Shown: positions 54,177-63,201 of the stretch, in pieces
Numbering within the stretch: position 1 is the stretch's first letter
How the letters are laid out: each line of letters opens with the position of its first letter
NCBI GenBank assembly: GCA_028818705.1
Contig: JAPPNJ010000031.1
Span: 1 to 64,000 of the forward strand
DNA: 64,000 nucleotides
Direction: 5' to 3'
From: Candidatus Poribacteria bacterium
Lineage (GTDB): Bacteria > Poribacteria > WGA-4E > WGA-3G
Program-made: the position numbers and the translations under genes
Notes under the pieces: model-generated
The model's database searches: none
What the model saw: only the letters and a program-made list of their open reading frames with translations
Told to the model about the DNA's origin: nothing

Positions 54177-55346
54177 TTAAGATAACTTCTGATACCGTTC
54201 CCACGCATCGCCTGCAGCAGCGGCTTGACGTTCCAATTCCGTTCGCCAGCCAACAACTTCGCCAGCCTTGATGCGCTGAATATCGAAACCTGTATAGCGA
54301 TCTTCAAGTGTATCGCCGAGTTTGTGTTTTGCAGCCCAACGATCCCATGCCGTTTTCATCCATTCGTGTGGCAGCGCATCCCGGACGGTGGGATCAAGCA
54401 TCCACGCGAACCGCGCATCGGAGACCGTCGGTTCCTCATCAGAAGGACCACCCCACTTCGACCAACCGATAGACAACGTGTTGCGCTCACGTTCAGGCAC
54501 ACAGTGTCCTGTGTGAATCGTCACACCATTTCGGATGAGGGCTTCACCTGGCTTGAGCCGGATTGCCACCTGCCCGGGCAGTGGATCTGTACCGTTCCAA
54601 CTCGGTGTGTACGGCACGCCCTGATCCTTCATCGATTTTGGAAGTAGCACGTCGTGTTCAAGTGGCGTGCGCCATCGGTTATGGCTACCGGCGACGAGTT
54701 CATGGCATTCATCGTCTGTGAGTGCCAAGAACATGCTGACACCGTTACGTTCGGTAAGTCGCTTCTCATTCTCTTCTTGAATTTCTTTCCAGCGGATCCG
54801 CTCGACCTCCTCGGAATAGGCTTCGGGACCTTCTCGGCGATCTTCTTGTGAGAAGTAACTCTCTCCAGTACCCCACCATGTTGTGTCTCTGTGCCATCCG
54901 AGTTTGTTCTCTTTTTTCCGGGGATTACACCAGAGAAGTATATTCGTCATGACGAGGTCTTCAGGCTCTACGTCACACCAAGCCTTGATGAAGCCTGTGA
55001 AATCTGGTGATCCGTAAAATTCTGCAAAAGTAGGCTCTTTAAATGCCGGATGGATGATGCCACGGATTGCCCAAGGTTCATCTTCACCTGCGCGGTGGAC
55101 ATATCCCTTTGAGCAGTCGATGACGTCGTAGCCGTTTTCTGGTGCACACGCTTGTGTAACCCGACGACCGGCTTCTCGTAGGATTGGAATCCACGGGTTG
55201 TCGACAAAATCGTTGATAATGACGAAACCGTGTTCTCTCAAGTGCGCTAATCGTTCAGGCGTCGCTCCGGGTGCCGAAAGTTCTGGTTTAAAATCAGCAA
55301 AAGCCTGAGCGCGATAAACCTCTGTTGATGCTTGATTATTGCCCAT
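54177..55346 (-). CDS. Phytanoyl-CoA dioxygenase family (PhyH) protein 2
   Basis: Fe(II)/2-oxoglutarate oxygenase, 389 residues starting at ATG 55346, chosen because AAAGGAGG lies about seven bases upstream (an in-frame ATG two codons earlier overlaps that site). Iron ligands: H152-x-D154 in GWHRDTTWWG and H278 in RNGVTIHTG. R288 in the following stretch is the likely 2-oxoglutarate ligand. A loop of about 50 charged residues (160-205) is inserted after the first motif. It is distinct from PhyH 1 at 49760. The substrate is unknown. Confidence 0.9.
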   Translation of the reverse strand: MGNNQASTEVYRAQAFADFKPELSAPGATPERLAHLREHGFVIINDFVDNPWIPILREAGRRVTQACAPENGYDVIDCSKGYVHRAGEDEPWAIRGIIHPAFKEPTFAEFYGSPDFTGFIKAWCDVEPEDLVMTNILLWCNPRKKENKLGWHRDTTWWGTGESYFSQEDRREGPEAYSEEVERIRWKEIQEENEKRLTERNGVSMFLALTDDECHELVAGSHNRWRTPLEHDVLLPKSMKDQGVPYTPSWNGTDPLPGQVAIRLKPGEALIRNGVTIHTGHCVPERERNTLSIGWSKWGGPSDEEPTVSDARFAWMLDPTVRDALPHEWMKTAWDRWAAKHKLGDTLEDRYTGFDIQRIKAGEVVGWRTELERQAAAAGDAWERYQKLS

Positions 55347-55471
55347 TATCATGCCTCCTTTGAGCGTTTTGGAACTTAGGTCGAAACTTGAGGTTGTACT
55401 TTCACATATCTTCACAAATTTGTCAAGGAACATGATGTAGAAGTCAGAACTGTCCGGTTTAGGTACACTCG

Positions 55472-55540
55472 TTTGTAGTAGGGCAATTTATTGCCCGTTC
55501 TCATAGTTTTATAACGTGCGATGAATCGCACTACTACAAA
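55472..55540. repeat. 69-bp palindromic element with two hairpins
   Basis: Ends TTTGTAGTAG and CTACTACAAA are perfect inverted repeats. Inside are GGGCAA-TTTA-TTGCCC (55481-55496) and GTGCGAT-GA-ATCGCAC (55516-55531). It resembles a MITE- or REP-type unit. No coding capacity. Confidence 0.75.
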
Positions 55541-55615
55541 CATACTCGCTCATAGTGAGGAAATCATTTATTGTCCATTTGATTGCCGACCACTGATTGC
55601 TAACCGCTTCTACGT

Positions 55616-56656
55616 TTAATGCATCTCAACTGAAAGCACATAACTCAGGATTGTCACCAAAAGCCATGTACCAACTAACACCACGCCAAACGGACGTTTC
55701 AACTGGTCACCCGATACAAAAATGCCGATCCGAAAGACAATCAGAATAAATAGCATCGCTGGGAACAAGAACTGGAAGAACTGTCCGTCTGCTTGCAGGC
55801 CCCCCGGCGTAGCAGCTGCTGAAACACCCGCCACAAACAGCACATTGAGAATATCCGCCCCGATAATATTTCCAACCGCCAGTTCACCGTGTCCACGCCT
55901 AACTGCCGTTATCGCTGTCACCAGTTCTGGAAGCGACGTGCCAAACGCAACGAGTGTCGCAGAAATAATATGCTTCGGCACACCAATCCGTTCTGCCATG
56001 ATACTCACACTCGGAATCAATATCTGTGCAGAAATAACAATAATAGCAATTGCCACAATGAGTTTAATCAGCGTACCGAAGGCACCTGTTTCCTCTGCCT
56101 CTTCTGTAGCGTCAGCATTCGCACCTGTTTCACCTGCCCATCGGATGGACTGCCAAATGTATAGCGCCAGAAGCACAACAAAGACAAAGCCTACGAGTTG
56201 TGGCAGAGCGCCACCTTGCGTGAAAAGTTTCGCTGGAGATGTCCACGGGAAACAGCCTACGACTAAAAGAAATCCCGCACCTACCTGCACATTTGACAGT
56301 CGTGATGCCAGTCTACGGTTGAGAGGTAGCGGGGCAATCAGGGACGCCAATCCCAAAATAAGTCCTGTATCACAAATAATCGAACCGACAGCATTGCCAA
56401 GTGCCAGCCCGGGTTTACCTTGTATTGCTGATAGGACAGAGACTGCCGCCTCTGGTGTTGTCGTGCCGATACTTACGATTGTTGCGCCGATAACCGCTTT
56501 TCCCAAGCCCCATCGGGTTGAAAGGATGACGGCTTCATCAACAAGCCAATCCGCGCCTTTACCAAGTGTATAAAGCGTCACCGCAATTATCAGAAAAAGG
56601 AACGGGCTCGCTAACCCACCAACAAGATCTGTAATCCACTGTTCCATTAACTCCAC
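55616..56656 (-). CDS. Sodium/calcium exchanger family antiporter
   Basis: CaCA-superfamily membrane protein, 346 residues, about ten TM helices in two halves. The alpha repeats read IGTTTPEAAVSVL with LALGNAVGSIICD, and FGTSLPELVTAI with LAVGNIIGADILN. A cytoplasmic acidic loop (ETGANADATEEAEETG) separates the halves. Exchanges Ca2+ (or another cation) for Na+ or H+. Its start ATG at 56656 has AAAGGTGGAG upstream. Not in an evident operon. Confidence 0.93.
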   Translation of the reverse strand: MELMEQWITDLVGGLASPFLFLIIAVTLYTLGKGADWLVDEAVILSTRWGLGKAVIGATIVSIGTTTPEAAVSVLSAIQGKPGLALGNAVGSIICDTGLILGLASLIAPLPLNRRLASRLSNVQVGAGFLLVVGCFPWTSPAKLFTQGGALPQLVGFVFVVLLALYIWQSIRWAGETGANADATEEAEETGAFGTLIKLIVAIAIIVISAQILIPSVSIMAERIGVPKHIISATLVAFGTSLPELVTAITAVRRGHGELAVGNIIGADILNVLFVAGVSAAATPGGLQADGQFFQFLFPAMLFILIVFRIGIFVSGDQLKRPFGVVLVGTWLLVTILSYVLSVEMH

Positions 56657-57025
56657 CTTTCGAGAACATATAGAATATTTGTTTCAAAAAAATAGGATAG
56701 CATATACCTTCGGTGAAGTCAAGCAGGTTTTGGGTTAGAGCATTTGTGAACAATAAACGCATAACGCCCTGCCCCAGAAATAAATCGTCAATCTCGCAGA
56801 AAAGTGGTATGATATGCAAGGAGAATTCCTTGTGGTAAAGGTTTAGGTTATCGCTTATATCATAGAGGTTCTCTATAACATACTCCTATTTTTTATCGAA
56901 CTCACGTTTAGAGAAGCGAATTTTGTGTCAGATGGGGTTTCCACACCGAAGAATTTGATGGAATCTCTCACTTCCGAGTCTAAACTTGCTCAAAGTGAAT
57001 AGAATTAGCACGAAGGAGATTAACT
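56657..57025. other. Non-coding spacer between divergent genes
   Basis: Divergent promoters are expected here, but I see no consensus pair. It contains CAAGGA-GAAT-TCCTTG (56817-56832) and ATAGAG/CTCTAT (56862-56876) hairpins, and no gene. Confidence 0.5.
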
Positions 57026-58168
57026 GTGCGTCAGACAACGAACCGCCATATTGCCCAATCGCTCCACTCGGACGCGGTGCCTATCAAGGATGTTCCGCCG
57101 GACAACACCGTTATCTTTCGAGGTGATGGAGAACCGAATACGCCTTCGACAATGCTACAGCGACTTATTGAGTTCGACCAAGAATTTACGCTTGAGGAGG
57201 ACAGCTATTCCCTCGGTGGCAATGTCGAGCAGCTTGAGAAAAAATGCGCTGAAATGTTGGGAAAAGAAACGGCGGTCTTTATGCCGACTGGTACGCTCGC
57301 CAACCATCTTGCCATCCGGAAACTCTGCGGTGTGAAACCGCGTGCGATAGTTCAAGAGCAAAGTCATCTCTACAATGACAGTGGTGATTGTGTAACGCAG
57401 CTTAGTAGCATAAACCTCGTGCCTTTGGCAAAAGGGTGTCCCTATTTTACACTCGAGGCATTGAAAGCCGCAGTAGAGCAGGCAGAAACCGGAAGGGTCG
57501 TCAATCCGGTTGGCGCAGTGATGGTCGAAAGCCCTGTGCGCCGCCAATCGGGCAAAATTATGCCGTTTGATGAAATGAAGGCGGTAACCGACTACTGCCG
57601 AGACAAACAGATTGGGAGTCATCTTGATGGGGCACGACTCTACATGATGTCAGGCGCCACCGGCATTCTACCTGTTGATTATGCAGCGTTGTTTGATACA
57701 GTGTATGTGTCGTTGTATAAATACTTTGGAGCACCGTTCGGGGCGATATTAGCAGGCACGGCTGAGTTCACGGACGGGTTGTATCACGCCCGTCGTATGT
57801 TTGGAGGCGGATTGGCATCTGCAAACTTTGCCGCAGCGTTGGCACTTCAGGGCATAGATGGGTTTGAAGAACGTTTCAATTGTGCTATGGCACAGGCAAC
57901 AGCACTTTTTGATAAAATCAACGCGCTGGAGGGTATCAATGTTGAACCTTTTGAGCACGGTTCTAATATATTTCCACTGAAATTAGCATCAGATGTTGAT
58001 AGTAAGTGTTTCGTCAAGACGCTTGGGGAGTATTCAGTATCTGTATCCTCATCGGATGGCGATCACTCCCGACGTATCATGCTTACTGTGAACCCAACTA
58101 TATTACGTCAGGATATCCAAAGTCTACTTTTCGCCTTTGAACGCGCTATCGAAAAGAGCCAGCGATGA
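57026..58168 (+). CDS. Threonine aldolase/beta-eliminating lyase family PLP enzyme
   Basis: Fold-type I PLP protein of 380 residues. FRGDGEPNTPS at the start, MPTGTLANHLAI, GSHLDGARLYMMS (D201 binding the pyridine nitrogen) and the Schiff-base K232 in SLYKYFGAPFGAI. Such enzymes cleave L-threonine or phenylserine to glycine and an aldehyde. GTG start at 57026 after AAGGAG. It stands alone. Confidence 0.88.
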   Translation: MRQTTNRHIAQSLHSDAVPIKDVPPDNTVIFRGDGEPNTPSTMLQRLIEFDQEFTLEEDSYSLGGNVEQLEKKCAEMLGKETAVFMPTGTLANHLAIRKLCGVKPRAIVQEQSHLYNDSGDCVTQLSSINLVPLAKGCPYFTLEALKAAVEQAETGRVVNPVGAVMVESPVRRQSGKIMPFDEMKAVTDYCRDKQIGSHLDGARLYMMSGATGILPVDYAALFDTVYVSLYKYFGAPFGAILAGTAEFTDGLYHARRMFGGGLASANFAAALALQGIDGFEERFNCAMAQATALFDKINALEGINVEPFEHGSNIFPLKLASDVDSKCFVKTLGEYSVSVSSSDGDHSRRIMLTVNPTILRQDIQSLLFAFERAIEKSQR

Positions 58169-58283
58169 ATAGATTGCCTTTACAAAACACTTCATGATAT
58201 TTGGATAAACCTGTGTTGGGCATGAAGCATCAACATCGACCTCTTTTTCCACCGAATTTATGTAATTAGCGCAAGTTGCCAGT

Positions 58284-58377
58284 ATGTAGCATAATCTTTT
58301 AGATTGTGAGAGTTGTTTGCAGCATAAACTGTTAGTCTGTCCCTGAGTGCCCGCAAACTAACAGTTTACGGTACAAA
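58284..58377. repeat. 62-bp palindromic element (copy 1) with a half copy beside it
   Basis: 58316-58377: TTTGCAGC at one end and GTACAAA at the other, with CTGTTAG and CTAACAG arms inside. Same length as the copy at 63202-63263. A further segment at 58284-58308 (GTAGCATAATC, TAGATTGTG) matches the left half of the copy at 63202. Confidence 0.7.
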
Positions 58378-58424
58378 AATTCAGTCCTCATCTCTAAAAT
58401 CTTGTAGGTAGCAATTTGGGTTAA

Positions 58425-60365
58425 TTAATAATAAAACGTATATGTCGGTCTATCAAGGATAATGCTGAGGATATTCCAGAAACTTCCCATCACAAAATCC
58501 CCTAATGCTAATCCGAGAAAGAGCGGTACTGATTTGCGATAGAGACCAAGTCCCCCATATTTTAAGACACTCCATTTGGCGAGCGCGCTAATAATAAACG
58601 CTGCCCAAAACAGGTGAAGGTGAAAAGATACCCCATAACCGAGCGGATGAATCGGCCACCAAAACAGCCGCCTCCGTACCGCTGAAAGTAAGATTGTAAC
58701 AGAAAAACCGACTGTTATCGCAGCAATATGACCGCTATTTGGGTCTTGTGGCGCGGTGAGCCAACCTTCAAGGAAGCGAAACGCTCGTCCACCAAAGCTA
58801 TTAATCTGCCCGCCCACCTTACCAGTATTGACACCGAGTTTGAAGAATGTATCTGCCAACATGAAAATGCACAACGGCATCGCAATGGCTGTCAAAATAA
58901 GCATCAGACGCGACAAACCTTTTACGTCGAGGTTGCCGCGTTCAGCCAGCTTAAACGCTTCAAGTTGATGGGGCATCGGATGACTCCGATTGTCTCGGTT
59001 GAACCAAAAAAAGAGAGCAAACCAGGTCAAGTTTTGTGCCCTAATGCGCCGCGTGCCGAGGATACTGACGAGGCTATGGTGCGGCCCGATAAAGGTCGTT
59101 GAGTGAATGGGAAAGCCAATTTGTGCTCGAATGCGCGTGAGTGGAATCGCAATAGTGGCGAAATGTGCGGCAAAAAATAGAAGAGCGATCCATGTCGCCA
59201 TTCCGCCGCGCATTGCAAAGCCAATGATAAATATTCCACCGAAAACAAGTCCAAGAAATGCCGTCCGATATCGCATCGGTTCTTTTTCTTCCATTATCTG
59301 TCTTCGTCCAAATGCCGTGCGGAATGCTCGCCAGATGTGCCGTCGTGTCCCCCAAAGTGCAACGGCGCAGATACCCATGTATGCTCCGATGTTTTGCTCG
59401 TATGGATAAGGAAAACCGGGAATATTCTCCAGACCGGTTAGAATAGCGATCAAATATTGTGCTTTATAAAGAAAGAAAAAAAGGAGACAGGATGAAAGCA
59501 GATCAAGTGGCATGAGGAAACCGAGACCGACAGCAAATGGATAGATAATAATCGCGTCCCCACCGCGAAGGAAAGCCGTCCACGGTTTTTCAGTGAATAG
59601 TGCACTCATAGATATGTACTTGTTTGGGAAAGCTGGAATTGAAGGAAAAAACATATTGAGTCCATTCACAAGACTGATTATTGACGCAATTCCAAATCCC
59701 CACCACATTGCCCGACTCCGAAGGAAGCGGTTTGTGTTATAGGAGAGTTGATATGGAAGTTCAACGATCGGATACACGAGGCGTTCCTGCTCCGTCCACT
59801 GTTTTCGGATAATAACGTTGATACACTGCATCACGAAGATAAGCACGAAAGTGAAGGCGCACCACCAGAACGTCGGGATCACCCATTTCATTACATAATG
59901 GGTTTCAAAAAACGGTTCGTCGCCCAGATAGAACGCGCGAAGGACACTCGGATCGTTGATTGTTAACCAATCCGGCAGATAGTGCCAAAACAACTCGCGC
60001 CACTCGTTTTCGGGCGTGCCGAAATAGAAGGCGTGAACCATAATTGAGACGAGTGGAAGGAACATGTCGTAAGACATGAACAGCAACGTTATTGACATCA
60101 GCACATAAAGGCTGATTAGTTCACCACCTGTCAACGCATGTTTCGCTATATATTTTTTCAAAACCATATTGATCGTCGCGATGACCAGAAGTGTGAATAC
60201 AACGCTGTAAAACGGTGCCATCAGTGTGGGAAAGGTGTATCGGAGTGCTTCGCATTCAATATGCCATTTGTAGATGAACGGTAGGAGTAGAAGGGATATA
60301 AGAATGGTACGGACGCTGATTTTTTCACGGTTTGATGTATCCGTAGGTGAACGTAATGAAGACAT
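58425..60365 (-). CDS. Large multi-TM protein, DUF6785/DUF6784-like (copy 2)
   Basis: 646 residues, homologous to the protein at 46892-48814 over most of its length. Shared blocks: FGTPENEWRELFWHYLPDW, LTINDPSVLRAFYLGDE, WTEQERLVYPIVELPYQLS, SILGTRRIRAQNLT and FNRDNRSHPMPHQLEAFK. About 12-14 TM helices. This copy is not next to a cytochrome and stands alone between repeats and the enolase-family gene. No function is known. Copies of such proteins may differ in cargo. Confidence 0.78.
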   Translation of the reverse strand: MSSLRSPTDTSNREKISVRTILISLLLLPFIYKWHIECEALRYTFPTLMAPFYSVVFTLLVIATINMVLKKYIAKHALTGGELISLYVLMSITLLFMSYDMFLPLVSIMVHAFYFGTPENEWRELFWHYLPDWLTINDPSVLRAFYLGDEPFFETHYVMKWVIPTFWWCAFTFVLIFVMQCINVIIRKQWTEQERLVYPIVELPYQLSYNTNRFLRSRAMWWGFGIASIISLVNGLNMFFPSIPAFPNKYISMSALFTEKPWTAFLRGGDAIIIYPFAVGLGFLMPLDLLSSCLLFFFLYKAQYLIAILTGLENIPGFPYPYEQNIGAYMGICAVALWGTRRHIWRAFRTAFGRRQIMEEKEPMRYRTAFLGLVFGGIFIIGFAMRGGMATWIALLFFAAHFATIAIPLTRIRAQIGFPIHSTTFIGPHHSLVSILGTRRIRAQNLTWFALFFWFNRDNRSHPMPHQLEAFKLAERGNLDVKGLSRLMLILTAIAMPLCIFMLADTFFKLGVNTGKVGGQINSFGGRAFRFLEGWLTAPQDPNSGHIAAITVGFSVTILLSAVRRRLFWWPIHPLGYGVSFHLHLFWAAFIISALAKWSVLKYGGLGLYRKSVPLFLGLALGDFVMGSFWNILSIILDRPTYTFYY

Positions 60366-60518
60366 GATGAAGATTTACTGAGGTGCTGGAAAGTCCACGG
60401 AAACTGGTTGGACTGTTAGTGGAGAAAGATGAAGCGTCTCTTTATATTCTACGTTTATTTACGTAAAAGTTCAAGAAAATCCTTCGTCATGTACCCATAG
60501 CAGAAGAGGTGTTGCGTT

Positions 60519-61661
60519 ATGAAAATTACACAAGTTGAAGCATTTGCACTCCGATTCCAAACTGACAAGTCATCAGAACAACAAGAACCACATTATTCTG
60601 TTTCACCTGAAGGGTGGCGTTCCATCTATTCGCGCCACCACGAAACAACCGTTGTGCGTATCACCACATCAGACGGAGTTGTCGGCTACGGTGAAGCACA
60701 AAGTCCTGTTTCCCCGCGCACATCGAAAACAATCGTCGAGGATCTGTGTCGTCCGATACTGGTAGGGAAAGACCCTTTTGACGTGGAATACCTCTGGCAA
60801 CGAATGTTTACTTCAATGCGTGAGCGTGGACACTATACCGGCTTTTTTGTCGATGCGCTCGCTGGATGTGATATTGCGTTATGGGACATCATCGGACAGG
60901 CAACAGGGAAACCTGTTCACAAAGTCCTGGGTGGTCGGTATCGAGACAGAATTCCCTTGTATGCTGGGATCGGAGGCACCACACCAGAGGCGGCGGTGAC
61001 ACAAGCAACGAAATACGTTTCACAGGGCTATGGTGGGTTGAAGATTCACACAACGCACGAGCGCGCTGAGATTTTGGAGATCGTTGCAGCGGTACGTGAG
61101 CAAGTGGGTCCACAAGTGAAATTAATGGTTGATCTTCATACCCAATACAGCGTCCCAGCAGCGATTATGCTCGGACGCGGACTTGAGGAATTAGACGTGC
61201 TGTGGTTAGAATCGCCGACGGCACCCGAAGACATCCCCGGACAGGCGGCATTAGCACAGGCGTTGGATATGTCAGTTGCCATTGGGGAATGGACACGCAC
61301 CCGTTATGAATTGCGAGAGGTCTTTGAACGCCGCGCCTGCGACATTACTATGCCCGATATTGCCCGAACGGGTCTCACAGAAGGAAAACGTATCGCAAGT
61401 CTCGCCGATACCTATAACATTCCCGTGACACCGCACATCGGCGGTGGTGGTATCTTGTCGGTTGCTGCAACAATACAATTCTCCGCAGTGATTCCCAACT
61501 TCCTGATTATGGAACATTCTCCCGATGCCCATGAAATGAAAGGGCAAATCACCACACGAAAACCGACCGTTGAAGACGGGGCTTTCGTCCTTGATGATCT
61601 GCCCGGACTTGGTGTTGTTATTGATACAGAGGCGTTAACAGCATTAGCGATAGAAGATTGA
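60519..61661 (+). CDS. Mandelate racemase/muconate lactonizing enzyme family (enolase superfamily)
   Basis: 380 residues. An N-terminal capping domain is followed by the barrel with metal ligands D205 (MVDLHTQY), E231 (WLESPTAPED) and E257 (AIGEWTRT). General-base motif K-x-K reads K175-I-H177, and H306 lies in TPHIGGGG. This suggests a sugar-acid dehydratase (galactonate/mannonate-like) rather than a racemase. RBS GAAGAGG lies before the ATG. Alone on the plus strand. The reaction needs testing. Confidence 0.85.
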   Translation: MKITQVEAFALRFQTDKSSEQQEPHYSVSPEGWRSIYSRHHETTVVRITTSDGVVGYGEAQSPVSPRTSKTIVEDLCRPILVGKDPFDVEYLWQRMFTSMRERGHYTGFFVDALAGCDIALWDIIGQATGKPVHKVLGGRYRDRIPLYAGIGGTTPEAAVTQATKYVSQGYGGLKIHTTHERAEILEIVAAVREQVGPQVKLMVDLHTQYSVPAAIMLGRGLEELDVLWLESPTAPEDIPGQAALAQALDMSVAIGEWTRTRYELREVFERRACDITMPDIARTGLTEGKRIASLADTYNIPVTPHIGGGGILSVAATIQFSAVIPNFLIMEHSPDAHEMKGQITTRKPTVEDGAFVLDDLPGLGVVIDTEALTALAIED

Positions 61662-61667
61662 AACAGC

Positions 61668-61892
61668 TTATAGCCAAACAGGACTCTTCGCATCGGGGAT
61701 GTGGGTGTTCTCTGGTAATGAACGCCCCATTTCCTCATAAAGTTCGATGACGGCAGCAAAAGCGTCTTTGACATTTTCTAATGCCTCGTTTAGCGAATCG
61801 CCCTCGCTGACTAACTCAGGCAGTAGTGGAGAAGTCACTGTATACCCACCTTCAGGTTGTGGTGTTAGAAGAAGTGGTATTTTGTATTCCAT
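61668..61892 (-). CDS. HicB-like antitoxin protein, orphan
   Basis: 74 residues from ATG 61892 (an in-frame TTG lies one codon upstream). The partial RNase H-like HicB fold is seen in YKIPLLLTPQPEGGYTVTSPLLPELVSEGDSLNEALENVKDA, with its strands and helix. HicB normally neutralises HicA, a small RNA-cleaving toxin, but no HicA reading frame is seen on either side; neighbours are the dehydratase and the dehydrogenase. Such orphans may be regulators or decayed modules. It is 14 bases from the dehydrogenase gene, possibly co-transcribed with it. Confidence 0.8.
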   Translation of the reverse strand: MEYKIPLLLTPQPEGGYTVTSPLLPELVSEGDSLNEALENVKDAFAAVIELYEEMGRSLPENTHIPDAKSPVWL

Positions 61893-61906
61893 CAAAACTT
61901 CTCCGT

Positions 61907-62854
61907 TTAATATCCTTTTTCCTTATCCACAACGTTAATTAGCGGTTCGCCATTCACGTAACGGTGCATATTGTCGATAAACGTTTGCATTGCACGTTTA
62001 GCAATATTTTGCGATGCGCCAGCCGTATGGGACGTTAAAATCACATTCGGAAGCGTCCACAGCGGATTGTCGGGTGGACAGGGTTCGGTGTAAGTGACAT
62101 CCAATCCCGCGCCTGCCAATTTACCGCTCTTCAACGCAGCAACTAAGGCATCCTCATCAACCACTTTGCCACGACTGACGTTGATGAAGAAACATCCTTC
62201 AGGCAACGCATCGAATTCGGCGTGTGATAAGAGCTTATGGGTTTGTGGCGTGATTGGACAACACACTGTCAGCACCTCAGAGCGAGACAAAAACTCCGGG
62301 AGCCAGTCGAGCTGTCCTAATTCATCAACAGTGTCCGGCTTTTCCATCGGCTCTGGATCCACCGCAATCACTTCAAACTCGAACGCCTTAGCACGCTGGG
62401 CGACTGCCCTACCGATACCGCCAAGCCCCAGAATTCCCATTGTCATCCCAGACACCTCAACACACGGTGTCCACTTCCACTCTTTTTCTCGCATCAATTC
62501 AAGTTGCGCGTTGACCCCTCGTGTCAATGAGAGTAACAGGGCGAAAGCATGCTCAGCAAGCTGCGGTCCATACAGACGCTTACTGTTTATCAGTGTGATG
62601 GGACTCTCTTTGAAGGCGGGATACATCGATCTCTCCACCCCCACAAACGGCTGCATCACCCACTGCAGAGATTTGGCATGGGGAAGAGCATCCTCCGACA
62701 CCACGCCGTAGAGAATTTCGGCATCTGAAATGTGATCACTAAGTTGCGCACCGTCGGGCAAAAAATCTATTTCCATCTCCGACGGGGCGGCCTCCAGCAT
62801 CGCTGCTACCTCTTCGCTGATTCCACTTGCAATCAAGACTTTGATTGTAGCCAT
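61907..62854 (-). CDS. D-isomer-specific 2-hydroxyacid dehydrogenase
   Basis: NAD-dependent enzyme of 315 residues. GLGGIGR (143-149) is the Rossmann loop. Catalytic triad R228 (NVSRGK), E257 (TYTEP) and H276 (SHTAG). Similar to glyoxylate/hydroxypyruvate and phosphoglycerate dehydrogenases, with no ACT domain. RBS AAGGAGA before the ATG. It precedes the HicB-like gene on the same strand. Confidence 0.92.
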   Translation of the reverse strand: MATIKVLIASGISEEVAAMLEAAPSEMEIDFLPDGAQLSDHISDAEILYGVVSEDALPHAKSLQWVMQPFVGVERSMYPAFKESPITLINSKRLYGPQLAEHAFALLLSLTRGVNAQLELMREKEWKWTPCVEVSGMTMGILGLGGIGRAVAQRAKAFEFEVIAVDPEPMEKPDTVDELGQLDWLPEFLSRSEVLTVCCPITPQTHKLLSHAEFDALPEGCFFINVSRGKVVDEDALVAALKSGKLAGAGLDVTYTEPCPPDNPLWTLPNVILTSHTAGASQNIAKRAMQTFIDNMHRYVNGEPLINVVDKEKGY

Positions 62855-62988
62855 TGATAGTCTCCTTCATTATAAAATTTTCTGTGATAATCGCTCACAT
62901 AAGCCGAAGTGTATCACGAATCGAGAGGACTGTCAATAGAAAGGTCAAGTTTTCCTCCCCTGACCACCAAATCCCTGCAGGCAATCAA

Positions 62989-63015
62989 CACCGAATGCGC
63001 GTGTGGCATTCGGTG
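62989..63015. repeat. CACCGAATGC hairpin, variant of the ribosomal-spacer family
   Basis: CACCGAATGC/GCATTCGGTG, a perfect 10-bp stem with a GCGTGTG loop. It shares CCGAATGC/GCATTCGG with the units at 39765 and 41776 but not their flanks. It lies in the non-coding stretch 62855-63750. Confidence 0.5.
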
Positions 63016-63078
63016 GGGTGGAGCGCAGCGAAATCCAACGCTGCATCGAATCCTACTGATCGTTTCAGACAAAAAAAC

Positions 63079-63100
63079 GGCGCGGTTTCTCAACCGCGCC
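63079..63100. repeat. GGCGAGGTT-type palindrome, copy near 63.1 kb
   Basis: GGCGCGGTT-TCTC-AACCGCGCC, 9-bp stem. Compensatory A-to-C and T-to-G changes relative to the copy at 54137 keep the pairing. It is followed by ACTAATAACTAATAACTG. Confidence 0.6.
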
Positions 63101-63201
63101 TACTAATAACTAATAACTGAAAACTATCTAATATAACGTGAGCTTGATAAATAAAGTGTTAAGAAACGCGTTGCATGTATTTTGCAGAATCGGTAGGTTT
63201 T

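Noticed and set aside
55722-56573. Long plus-strand open frame of 283 codons
   Set aside because: It lies fully opposite the antiporter gene, has Thr/Pro-rich composition typical of an antisense shadow and no ribosome site.
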